From NCBI GenBank assembly GCA_965248175.1, contig OZ252093.1, positions 124,001 to 188,000 on the forward strand: a stretch of 64,000 nucleotides of DNA. The letters run 5' to 3'. Shown one piece after another: positions 26,407 to 34,172 of the stretch (within the stretch, counting starts at the first letter, position 1; every line of letters begins with the position of its first letter). Below the pieces are notes generated by a model, which searched no databases, was not told the DNA's origin, and saw nothing but the letters and a program-made list of their open reading frames with translations. A program made the translations under genes and the position numbers. This DNA comes from VXPQ01 sp965248175. GTDB lineage: Bacteria; Bacteroidota; Rhodothermia; Rhodothermales; VXPQ01.

Positions 26407-27327
26407 ATGAAAAGAAACGCATGGCTAACCCTGACGCTTGGGGCAATACTTTTCTTTGCACATCCCGCGCATGCGCAGTTTATCGGAGACCGCATGCGGA
26501 TAAAAACTGAAGATGGAGAGAAATTCACCGGGCAACTGAAGGGGTACAATGCCGATTCTTTGATAATCCTTGCAAAGTCGACAGAACAAAGCATAGCGTA
26601 TGCCGACATGGTGTGGCTGCAAAGGAGCTTGGGCATCCGCTCGTATTCCAGAGACGGCGCCATAATCGGTTTTTCAGTTGGTCTGTTCTACGGCACGGGC
26701 GTCTCGGACGTAGGATTGGGAGCTGGTTTGGTAGGGCTAGGCGGTCTAACCGGTGCGATGGTCGGCACGAAGATCAGGCGGGAGAAATGGAAGCGTGTGG
26801 ATATTCCCGATCAGGATGCCGCGTTTGTTATGCCGGGTGTCGACGACTACCCGGGCAATCGGTTGGTGCTGGAAAACCGCATGCGGATAACAAACCAACA
26901 CGGAGAAGAGATAATCGGACAAATAAAGAGTCTCGATAACACTTCCCTGACAATTCTTACAGACTCCACAGAATTAAGCATAGCGTATGCCGATATAGTG
27001 CGGCTGCAAAGAAGTTTGGGGGTCCGCTCGTATTACGAGGAAGGCGCCATGATAGGTTTAGGCGCCGGTATCCTTGAGGGGATTCGCACAATAAGAAACA
27101 TTGAGGATAGTAGCGAATCTGGTGTCGGCGAAGCTATCCTAGCGAAAGTCGTGGTTCCGTTTGTGGCCGTGGCGAGCACCTTAATGGGCATGATTGTCGG
27201 TGCAGCGATCAGGACAGAAAGATGGGAACGTGTAGATATTCACGGTCAAAGCGCCGCGTCTGTTACACCGATTATTGGCGTCCATCCGACCGGCCGTTTG
27301 GCCCTGGGAGCCCGGATATCGTTCTGA
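26407..27327 (+). CDS. Secreted protein with two SH3-like/glycine-zipper repeats (paralogue B)
   Basis: A 306-residue paralogue of the gene at 23398. The signal peptide (MKRNAWLTLTLGAILFFAHP) and first beta domain are nearly identical to A, as is the end HPTGRLALGARISF. It has two repeats instead of three: DRMRIKTEDGEKFTGQLKGY and NRMRITNQHGEEIIGQIKS, each followed by a glycine-rich hydrophobic segment and R-REKWKRVDIP or RTERWERVDIH. The 5' leader (26270-26406) also aligns with that of A over about 130 bases. It is a gene duplicate that has since lost or gained one internal unit. Function unknown. Confidence 0.8.
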   Translation: MKRNAWLTLTLGAILFFAHPAHAQFIGDRMRIKTEDGEKFTGQLKGYNADSLIILAKSTEQSIAYADMVWLQRSLGIRSYSRDGAIIGFSVGLFYGTGVSDVGLGAGLVGLGGLTGAMVGTKIRREKWKRVDIPDQDAAFVMPGVDDYPGNRLVLENRMRITNQHGEEIIGQIKSLDNTSLTILTDSTELSIAYADIVRLQRSLGVRSYYEEGAMIGLGAGILEGIRTIRNIEDSSESGVGEAILAKVVVPFVAVASTLMGMIVGAAIRTERWERVDIHGQSAASVTPIIGVHPTGRLALGARISF

Positions 27328-27346
27328 CCCGAAACCCCAAACCGCC

Positions 27347-30046
27347 CTACTGCTGCGCCACGATCCAGTCGACGAAGGAAACCGGAAATGGCCTGCCCGG
27401 TTCGTCCGCCGCAAACACAAAATACAGGTCGGTCATGCCACTTGCCGCGTCAAATATCACTTCATAGGTCTGCAGACTGGTTGCATTCGGGATCGGGACT
27501 TCGAACGTGCCGAGAATCTCTCCATCCACGCCGCCGGCGCGCAGGTCCAGCCGCCCTCCCGTGGTTGCCTCGGCCATGGTTCCGATCTGTGCAGTAAACG
27601 ACCGGATACCGGTAAGATCGATGTCCCGGAAAACGAAGTACCCCCCGTCATTCCCTACCAGGACATCTCCTGTGGCGCCCTCCCCGAACGCCTCCTCCGA
27701 CATGGGAAACGCCATGACCTCTTCACCCTCGTCATAGTCTTCCGCCTGCAACTTCGCGTGCCGCAGGGTTACGACACTCCGACCGGTGAGGCGGGGCATA
27801 CCCAACGCCCCGCGATCGGTGTACGACGCCGCCAGAAAGTAGCGTCCTTCTTCCTCGTCCGCACTGTGCTGGTCGGTGACATACGTGCCCTGCAACGGCA
27901 ACGTCGCTTCCTGTACGGCTACGCTGTCCAGCCCGAGGATGAAGCCCGCCATGCGGTTCGCCTCCTCGGCGGAAACCTGCGGCTGCGGCGCCATCGCCCG
28001 ATCCCCCCAGACACCAATGCCGCCCTGGAGAATTTTATCCGTAAGATATTCGCGCGAAGCATCGTTGTCCGGATACTTTTGGGCAACGGCCGCAAAGGAC
28101 GGCCCTATGGACACATCTATCTGTAGATGGCACGCCCCGCAGTTATACCGTTCGATGAGGGCCTGTCCGATTAGCCCCGAGGCGCGCTCCAGCGCCGCCT
28201 GGTGTCCCCCGGCCTGAATCGTCAGATCGTTGCCCTGCGTCAGGTAGTCAATGGTAAAGGCGATCTCCTCGGCGGAAATCTCCCCGTCCTCCGGGTCGGT
28301 AACGACTACGTTATACTCGATAGCTCTGTCATCCCAGAAAAATGTGCGGTTGCCGGGAAATTCGAGGCGAACCTCCGGTATGTCGTTGCCCACGAGAATG
28401 TCGATGGTGTCCGTACCCGTTAGGCCCTCGCTATCGGTGACGGTGAGCGTTACCGGATAGGTCCCCGGCTCCGCAAACGAGTAGACGGCCTCCTCGCCGG
28501 ATATTCCGTCCCCATCCCCCTCGCGTTGCCAGGACCAGGTAATGGGATCGCCATCCGGATCGAAAGAATCGGCGGCGGACAGCGTCACGGTAAGCGGGGC
28601 TGCGCCGATAGGGCGATCCGCCGAAATGTGCGCAATGGGGCCGCGATTGTTGACCGCATACTCGATGCGGAACAACCGGGCGTCCGGATTATGCCCATAC
28701 CATGTCGCGCCGTATTCGAGCATATAGAGCGCCCCATCGGGGCCGAAGAGCATATCCATTGGTCTACTGAACTCGGTCGTCGGCATAAACCGCTCCATGT
28801 CCACATAGTCTCCGTCCTCATTCATCGTGACGACATTGATCCAGTCACGCATCCAGTCGTAGATAAACAGCTTCCCATCGTAATATCGCGGAAATTTTCG
28901 GTCGGAATCGCCATATTCGTCATAATAATAGACCGGGCCTGCCATCGCGTTACGTCCGCCTTCTCCTGCGACAGGAAACTCTTCTATCGGGCCGTAAGGA
29001 TACCAGATAAAGGCCGGTTGCGCCGGCGGAAGGATCTCCGATCCCGTATTATTGGGAGAATCGTTTACGGGAGCGCTTGGGTCGAAAGGCAACCCTGCAA
29101 CTTCCGCCTCGAAATCGTAATCGCGATAGGCCTTGTTATTTCCTACGAAATGCGGCCAGCCGAAGTTACCCGCCTGCCGCGCCTGATTCACTTCGTCATG
29201 CCCCATGGCGCCTCTCTCGGCGGATGGTCCCCCCGCGTCAGGCCCAACCTCTCCCCAGTACAGGTACCCTGTCCGGTGGTCGATAGCGATACGGAAGGGA
29301 TTGCGGTTTCCCATCACATATATCTCGGGCCGCCCCTCGATGGCGCCGTCAGCAAAGAGATTGCCTTCCGGAATACTGTAGGATCCGTCGTCTTCCGGAG
29401 TAATCCGCAATATCTTTCCGCGCAGGTCCATTGTATTGGCGGAGGATCCCTGTGCGTCCCAGGCCTTGCGGCCCTCGCGTTCGTCAATCGGGGCAGCGCC
29501 AGCTGAAGCAAACGGATTGGTATTGTCCCCTATCGACACGAACAGATTGCCTTCGGGACCGAATTCCAGAGAACCGCCTACGTGACAACACTGCTCGCGC
29601 TGAACGGGAATTTCCAACAGCACACGCTCGGACTCCATATCGAGTTGAGAGTCTTCAAGAACGAAACGAGCCACCCGTATAACGGCCTCGTCCGGAGCGG
29701 AATACGTAAAATAGACCCAATGATTGTCTGCGTAATCGGGATCGAGGGCTACGCCGAGCAGCCCTTCCTCAAACTCTATGAACACATCCAGTTCGGCGAT
29801 CGTCTCGGTCTGGCCCGTCTGGGGATCATGGATATTCACTTCGCCACGCCGCTGGACAAAAAGGATGCGGCCGTCATCGAGCAATTCCAGTTCCATAGGT
29901 TCGTAGATCCCTTCGTCGAACACGACCTTCGTAAACCGTTCGGGGGCCGGCGGCTCATCGGGCGAGTCCATGCGACTCCCGGGATCGGCGCATCCTGCAA
30001 GAAAAGCAATCCATACCAGCGCCAATAGTGTTGTCCTGTTACGCAT
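27347..30046 (-). CDS. Lipoprotein sugar (glucose/sorbosone-type) dehydrogenase with PKD, cytochrome c and carbohydrate-binding-like domains
   Basis: An 899-residue exported protein. MRNRTTLLALVWIAFLAGC has a lipobox with Cys19. Residues about 40-420 are a PQQ-dependent soluble glucose dehydrogenase/sorbosone dehydrogenase propeller (EEGLLGVALDPDY, HVGGSLEFGPEGNLFVSIGD, GNRNPFRIAID). A PKD domain follows (about 435-520, APLTVTLSAADSFDPDGDP). A cytochrome c domain has heme motif CGACH near residue 636 with MAPQPQVSAEEA further on. The last about 130 residues are CBM6-like. Electrons from sugar oxidation could pass directly to the fused cytochrome. ATG 30046 is chosen for the lipobox leader. 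It is divergent from the symporter gene. Confidence 0.9.
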   Translation of the reverse strand: MRNRTTLLALVWIAFLAGCADPGSRMDSPDEPPAPERFTKVVFDEGIYEPMELELLDDGRILFVQRRGEVNIHDPQTGQTETIAELDVFIEFEEGLLGVALDPDYADNHWVYFTYSAPDEAVIRVARFVLEDSQLDMESERVLLEIPVQREQCCHVGGSLEFGPEGNLFVSIGDNTNPFASAGAAPIDEREGRKAWDAQGSSANTMDLRGKILRITPEDDGSYSIPEGNLFADGAIEGRPEIYVMGNRNPFRIAIDHRTGYLYWGEVGPDAGGPSAERGAMGHDEVNQARQAGNFGWPHFVGNNKAYRDYDFEAEVAGLPFDPSAPVNDSPNNTGSEILPPAQPAFIWYPYGPIEEFPVAGEGGRNAMAGPVYYYDEYGDSDRKFPRYYDGKLFIYDWMRDWINVVTMNEDGDYVDMERFMPTTEFSRPMDMLFGPDGALYMLEYGATWYGHNPDARLFRIEYAVNNRGPIAHISADRPIGAAPLTVTLSAADSFDPDGDPITWSWQREGDGDGISGEEAVYSFAEPGTYPVTLTVTDSEGLTGTDTIDILVGNDIPEVRLEFPGNRTFFWDDRAIEYNVVVTDPEDGEISAEEIAFTIDYLTQGNDLTIQAGGHQAALERASGLIGQALIERYNCGACHLQIDVSIGPSFAAVAQKYPDNDASREYLTDKILQGGIGVWGDRAMAPQPQVSAEEANRMAGFILGLDSVAVQEATLPLQGTYVTDQHSADEEEGRYFLAASYTDRGALGMPRLTGRSVVTLRHAKLQAEDYDEGEEVMAFPMSEEAFGEGATGDVLVGNDGGYFVFRDIDLTGIRSFTAQIGTMAEATTGGRLDLRAGGVDGEILGTFEVPIPNATSLQTYEVIFDAASGMTDLYFVFAADEPGRPFPVSFVDWIVAQQ

Positions 30047-30276
30047 TACGCCGAAACCGGAATTTTTATGAGAAAAGAAATGGTTCGTAAAGGCCGGACA
30101 ACGCGTACTTACGTGTCCCGTTGTATGAGTTGTATGCCGCCTTGTGCAGCGACTTGCGCGCATAAGAATACGCACCGGATGCCTAACGGTCAAGAATACG
30201 TCCCGGAACCCAAACTTTGCATTAAGCGTCCCGCGCAGTAGATTCGTTGACCACCGGAACACAATCAGCACGACCC

Positions 30277-32106
30277 ATGCTCCTTGCCCCTCTCGACTGG
30301 ATTCTCATAGCAGGATATTTCGTGCTCTCGTTCGGAATCGCCGTGTATTATTTCCGGCGGGCCGGGCGAAACACCTCCGAATTCTTCCTGTCGGGACGGA
30401 ATATGCCCTGGTGGCTGGCCGGCACCTCCATGGTAGCCACCACGTTTGCGGCAGATACCCCCCTGGCCGTCACCGAACTCGTAGCCCAAAACGGTATCGC
30501 GGGTAACTGGCTCTGGTGGAACTTCGCCTTCGGAGGCATCCTCACCGTTTTCTTCTTCGCCCGGCTCTGGCGGCGCAGCGGCGTGCTCACGGATGTCGAG
30601 TTCGTCGAGATGCGCTATGACGGCAAGGCCGCTGCCGTGCTGCGCGGCGTCAAGGCCATCTACTTCGGGCTCGTGCTCAACGGCATCATCATCGGGTGGG
30701 TGGCGCTGGCCATGGAAACCGTCATCGACATCCTGTTCCCCGGCCTGACCGTTTTCGGACGGGAATCCTTTCATGTCCTCGGCGCCCAGATCGGGGCGCC
30801 GCTCGTCGTGGTGGTCCTTCTCATGCTCCTGGTGGGGGTGTACTCGCTCCTTTCCGGTCTGTGGGGCGTCGTCGTGACCGATGCGTTCCAGTTCGTCATC
30901 GCCATTGCCGGCAGCATCATTCTCGCCGTATTCGTACTGGACATGCCCGAAGTGGGCGGCATGACCGGTCTGATGGCCGCCCTTCCGGAATCGACCTTCC
31001 GCATGCTTCCCACCTTCGGCAACGTCGCCGAGGGCGGGGCGGTGCTGACACTGACTGCCGCGAGCTTCTTCGCCTATGTCGGGGTCCAGTGGTGGTCGAG
31101 CTGGTATCCGGGGGCCGAACCCGGAGGCGGGGGCTACATCGCCCAGCGCATGATGAGCGCAAAAGACGAGAAGCATTCCCTGCTGGCCACGCTCTGGTTT
31201 ACCATCGCCCATTACTGCCTGCGCCCGTGGCCCTGGATCATCGTGGCCCTTGCCGCCCTGGTGCTGTACCCCGATCTGGAGAACCCGCGCGAAGGGTTCG
31301 TGCTGGCCATGCGGGACGTGCTCCCGCCGGGCTTCCTCGGCCTTATGCTCGCCGCCTTCCTGGCCGCCTTCATGAGCACGCTCTCCACGCAACTGAACTG
31401 GGGTGCATCGTATCTCGTGAACGACTTCTGGAAACGGTTCGTGAAACCGAATGCCGACGAGAAGCATTACGTCCTCGTGTCCCGCGTGCTGACGTTCGCA
31501 CTGGCCGGCGCTTCCGTCTTCATCACGGCGAACCTCAGTTCCGTGAGCGAAGCCTGGGGGCTGCTCCTTACCGCCTCCGCCGGACTCGGGATCGTCCTGA
31601 TTCTGCGCTGGTACTGGTGGCGGCTCAATGCATGGAGCGAACTGGCCGCCACGCTGTCGCCCGTTTTCCTGCTCGCGCTTGCTCTGCTCCTTAGTGTGTT
31701 CGGTATCGAGATGCCCGGTCTGCAAGCTGAGTTTCCCGACAATCTGTTCGCCGTCACCGCATTCACCACGGTGGTATGGGTCACGGCCACGTTCCTCACC
31801 CGGCCTACGAAAAACGAGGCGCTGGACCGGTTCTACCGCAGAATTCACCCCGGAGGCCCCGGATGGAAGCGCGTCGCCGAACGCAACGCGGATGTGCGCC
31901 AGGACACGGGCATGATGCGGCTCGCAGGAGATTGCGTTGCCGGGATCGTTCTGGTCTACTGCGCCCTGTTCGGCGTGGGGTACCTGCTGATGGGCAGAAC
32001 CGGATGGATGCTGCTTTGTTTGTGCGGGATCGCTGCGGCCGGTGCGTTCCTGTGGAGAAGCCTCAGCCGCCTTGAACCGTCCGCTGCCCCCGCACAGGAC
32101 GCCTGA
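30277..32106 (+). CDS. Sodium:solute symporter family protein
   Basis: About 609 residues with 13-14 hydrophobic segments starting at LDWILIAGYFVLSFGIAVYY. The SSS-family segments RNMPWWLAGTSMVATTFAAD, SGLWGVVVTDAFQF and LAAFLAAFMSTLSTQLNWGA are present. It should import a sugar or organic acid with Na+ across the inner membrane; the substrate is unclear. The divergent gene encodes a secreted sugar dehydrogenase, which makes a sugar or sugar acid plausible. ATG 30277 is preferred; a TTG at 30247 extends the frame by 10 residues. Confidence 0.9.
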   Translation: MLLAPLDWILIAGYFVLSFGIAVYYFRRAGRNTSEFFLSGRNMPWWLAGTSMVATTFAADTPLAVTELVAQNGIAGNWLWWNFAFGGILTVFFFARLWRRSGVLTDVEFVEMRYDGKAAAVLRGVKAIYFGLVLNGIIIGWVALAMETVIDILFPGLTVFGRESFHVLGAQIGAPLVVVVLLMLLVGVYSLLSGLWGVVVTDAFQFVIAIAGSIILAVFVLDMPEVGGMTGLMAALPESTFRMLPTFGNVAEGGAVLTLTAASFFAYVGVQWWSSWYPGAEPGGGGYIAQRMMSAKDEKHSLLATLWFTIAHYCLRPWPWIIVALAALVLYPDLENPREGFVLAMRDVLPPGFLGLMLAAFLAAFMSTLSTQLNWGASYLVNDFWKRFVKPNADEKHYVLVSRVLTFALAGASVFITANLSSVSEAWGLLLTASAGLGIVLILRWYWWRLNAWSELAATLSPVFLLALALLLSVFGIEMPGLQAEFPDNLFAVTAFTTVVWVTATFLTRPTKNEALDRFYRRIHPGGPGWKRVAERNADVRQDTGMMRLAGDCVAGIVLVYCALFGVGYLLMGRTGWMLLCLCGIAAAGAFLWRSLSRLEPSAAPAQDA

Positions 32107-32133
32107 TCGTTTCGTTTATTCCGCCGCTTGGCC

Positions 32134-33324
32134 ATGCGCCTGCTCGTCATTGTCAATGTCTTCGAACCGGACCTCGGGGGTGGCGTGCTCTTCAGCGACC
32201 TGTGCTACGGGCTGGCCGAACGCGGTTTCGAGGTGACCGTGCGGTGCGCCTGTTCCTACTATCCCGAATGGCGCGACAAATCGGGAGAGAACGGCTTGCG
32301 CATCCGGTCCGAAACGCGGCGCGGCGTACGCATCGAGCGGTTCGGCCTGTACATTCCCCGGAACCCGCAAGCGCTGCACGAACGGCTTATCTACGAAGGC
32401 TCCTTCTGCGCCTCGCTCATGCGGCGCCTTCCCCGGCGCGGCGACTACGACGCCATGATGGTTTTCTGCCCCCTCATGGGCGCGGTGGCCTATGCCGCCG
32501 CATGCCGGCGAAAAACCGGCCTGCCCCTGTGGCTGAATATCCAGGATCTGCCGGCCGAAGCGGCGCAGGCCGGAGGCATCGGGAAGGGAGGCTGGATGGT
32601 TCGCGTACAGGATGCGCTGTTCAACGAGGCCGACGTGTGGAGCACGATTTCGCCGACCATGATCGAGCGGCTGGAACACCGGCGGCGGCGCGATCAACCC
32701 CTCCTTTACCTGCCGAACTGGCTGCACGAATCGCTGGGCAAGCATCTGGACGCGGCGCCGAAAACGCAAGGTCCCGGTTCCCCCGTGCGGCTCCTGTATT
32801 CCGGCAATCTGGGCACAAAACAGAATCTGCTCGAACTGTGCCGCATCCTGCACCGCAGCGACGCCCCGTTCGTGTTTCGGATACAAGCGGAGGGCAGCGG
32901 CGCCGCAGCGCTGCGGAAATGGGCGGAAGAGACGGGCGACGAACGGTTCGATGTACGAGGCCTGTCGGACGAACAGGAACTGGCCCGGGCACTCCATGAA
33001 GCGGATTTCGTGGCCATCCCGGAACGGTCGAGCGCCGGAGGTTCCTTTCTACCCTCCAAACTGATTCCGGCGCTGGCGACGGGCACGCCGGTCCTCGCCG
33101 TTTGCGACGCGGATAGCCCGCTGGGCACGGAAATGACAGCACACCGGCCCGGCCCGCGGTTTACATGGCCGGAAACGGAAAATCTACCGGCCCTGCTCGC
33201 CTCCGTGGATAGGAACGAGTATGCTGCGTGGCAGGCGAACGCCGCAAAGAGGGCGGCGTTTTATGACCGCGAGCGGGTCCTGGACCGGTATGCGGAGGAG
33301 CTCCGTCGCCTGTGCGGGCACTGA
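32134..33324 (+). CDS. Glycosyltransferase family 4 (WcaI-like)
   Basis: A 396-residue GT-B-fold protein. The N-terminal lobe begins MRLLVIVNVFEPDLGGGVLF, a variant of the acceptor-side glycine loop. The donor lobe has LLYSGNLGTKQNLLEL and a late SSAGGSFLPSKLIPALATGT, where the nucleotide-sugar-binding Glu of many family-4 enzymes would lie. It probably acts in surface polysaccharide or glycolipid assembly. ATG 32134 lies 27 bases after the symporter stop, so the two may be cotranscribed. No other polysaccharide genes are adjacent. Confidence 0.85.
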   Translation: MRLLVIVNVFEPDLGGGVLFSDLCYGLAERGFEVTVRCACSYYPEWRDKSGENGLRIRSETRRGVRIERFGLYIPRNPQALHERLIYEGSFCASLMRRLPRRGDYDAMMVFCPLMGAVAYAAACRRKTGLPLWLNIQDLPAEAAQAGGIGKGGWMVRVQDALFNEADVWSTISPTMIERLEHRRRRDQPLLYLPNWLHESLGKHLDAAPKTQGPGSPVRLLYSGNLGTKQNLLELCRILHRSDAPFVFRIQAEGSGAAALRKWAEETGDERFDVRGLSDEQELARALHEADFVAIPERSSAGGSFLPSKLIPALATGTPVLAVCDADSPLGTEMTAHRPGPRFTWPETENLPALLASVDRNEYAAWQANAAKRAAFYDRERVLDRYAEELRRLCGH

Positions 33325-33397
33325 AGCCCGCCGGCAACAAAATTGCACAGGATACCCGGGCGGAACGATATCCCGCAAAGCGCATATTCGTTTTGTT

Positions 33398-33796
33398 ATG
33401 AGTGAACTGATTGTCGTAGGAGATCGCGTTCTGATCGCTCCCGAAGAGGGCGAAACGCAAACGGAAGCCGGGCTGGTGCTTCCGGCGTCCGTGGCCGAAC
33501 GTCAGGATGTGCGGATGGGCAAGGTCGAGCAGGTCGGCCCGGGCTATGTAATGCCCAATCCCGACTATACCGGAGAACCCTGGACCACCGACCGCGATTC
33601 GGTGCGCTACCTGCCCTTGCAGGCGCAGCCGGGCGATCATGCCTTCTTTCTCAAGAAGGAAGCGGTCGAGATCAAGTTCAACGGGCGGGATTATCTCATC
33701 ATTCCCCACTCCGCCATTCTCGCGCTGGTGCGCCAGCAACCCGAAAACCTTGCCGGGGACATCGAGCAGATGGATATTGAAGACCTGCTGCGGTAG
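33398..33796 (+). CDS. GroES-like (Cpn10-family) protein
   Basis: A 132-residue protein matching the Cpn10 fold: IVVGDRVLIAPEEGETQTEA (with GLVLP following) and, near the end, EIKFNGRDYLIIPHSAILAL. A normal GroES is about 95-100 residues; the extra length is a mid-protein insertion (MPNPDYTGEPWTTDRDSV) and a C-terminal tail MDIEDLLR. No groEL lies nearby, so this is probably a second, divergent co-chaperonin or a stand-alone relative. ATG 33398 is clear. The gene is followed after 7 bases by a relic of a fic gene. Confidence 0.82.
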   Translation: MSELIVVGDRVLIAPEEGETQTEAGLVLPASVAERQDVRMGKVEQVGPGYVMPNPDYTGEPWTTDRDSVRYLPLQAQPGDHAFFLKKEAVEIKFNGRDYLIIPHSAILALVRQQPENLAGDIEQMDIEDLLR

Positions 33797-33803
33797 GCGG
33801 GGC

Positions 33804-33881
33804 GGATCGGGCGGGAGGGTAAAGCCTGGTGAGCGAAATTCGAAATCATGCAAGCTTTTTACCCCGTCAGGCATAAAGTAG
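33804..33881 (+). pseudogene. Relic of the 3' end of a fic gene
   Basis: In one frame from 33812 the DNA reads REGKAW, stop, AKFEIMQAFYPVRHK. The intact Fic protein at 59521-60711 (reverse) ends REGKAWRAKFEIMHAFLPRR and Ala. DNA identity is also high from GATCG at 33805 (GATCGGGCGGGAGGGTAAAG against GATCGTGCGGGAGGGTAAAG). Only the last about 25 codons survive, with one in-frame stop and an altered terminus. The similarity resumes in the palindromes 60 bases further on, so the copied unit included DNA beyond the fic stop codon. Confidence 0.75.
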
Positions 33882-33937
33882 TGCTTCACACAATCTGTGA
33901 GCCAGCATGCGTTCTTGTTTTAAGGACATCGTTTGAA

Positions 33938-33990
33938 TCATGCTATTTTTGCATAGAACATCTCATATCTATGCAATAAACGCATAGATA
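33938..33990 (+). repeat. Paired palindromes shared with the fic-sbcB intergenic region
   Basis: Palindrome 1 is TATCTATGC, 7-base spacer, GCATAGATA (33966-33974 and 33982-33990), with perfect 9-bp arms. Palindrome 2 (33938-33956) has the form ATGC-N7-GCATAG with a weaker left arm. The same two elements occur in the same order and at nearly the same distance from the fic 3' end at 59405-59458. The shared core is CTATGC-N7-GCATAG. Each half-site pair looks like an operator for a dimeric DNA-binding protein; no T-run follows, so a simple terminator is unlikely. Confidence 0.7.
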
Positions 33991-34069
33991 CAATTTCCCT
34001 CTGGGGAAATAGAGTTTCTCTGTACGATTACGAAACATCCGGCGAACGAGCCGAGGCAGCATTAAACCG

Positions 34070-34158
34070 GCGCACGACCGGACCGGCAAACATGCCCGCC
34101 CCGATGCCCCGTTCATGGCGCATCAGATTCAACCTGCGCACGACCGGACCGGCAAACA
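34070..34158. repeat. 23-bp direct repeat, period 66
   Basis: The identical 23-mer beginning GCGCACGACCGGACCGGC occurs at 34070-34092 and 34136-34158, exactly 66 bases apart, with further partial identity on both sides (AACC upstream, CCCGCC downstream). It lies just beyond the stop of the fucose-isomerase-like gene. No gene is recognised in it. Confidence 0.7.
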
Positions 34159-34172
34159 CACCCGCCCGTCCC

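Noticed and set aside
30265..31848. A 527-residue open frame antisense to the sodium:solute symporter
   Set aside because: It lies wholly opposite a well-supported 13-14 segment membrane protein. Its His/Asp/Gly/Glu-rich composition is the complement of hydrophobic codons in GC-rich DNA.
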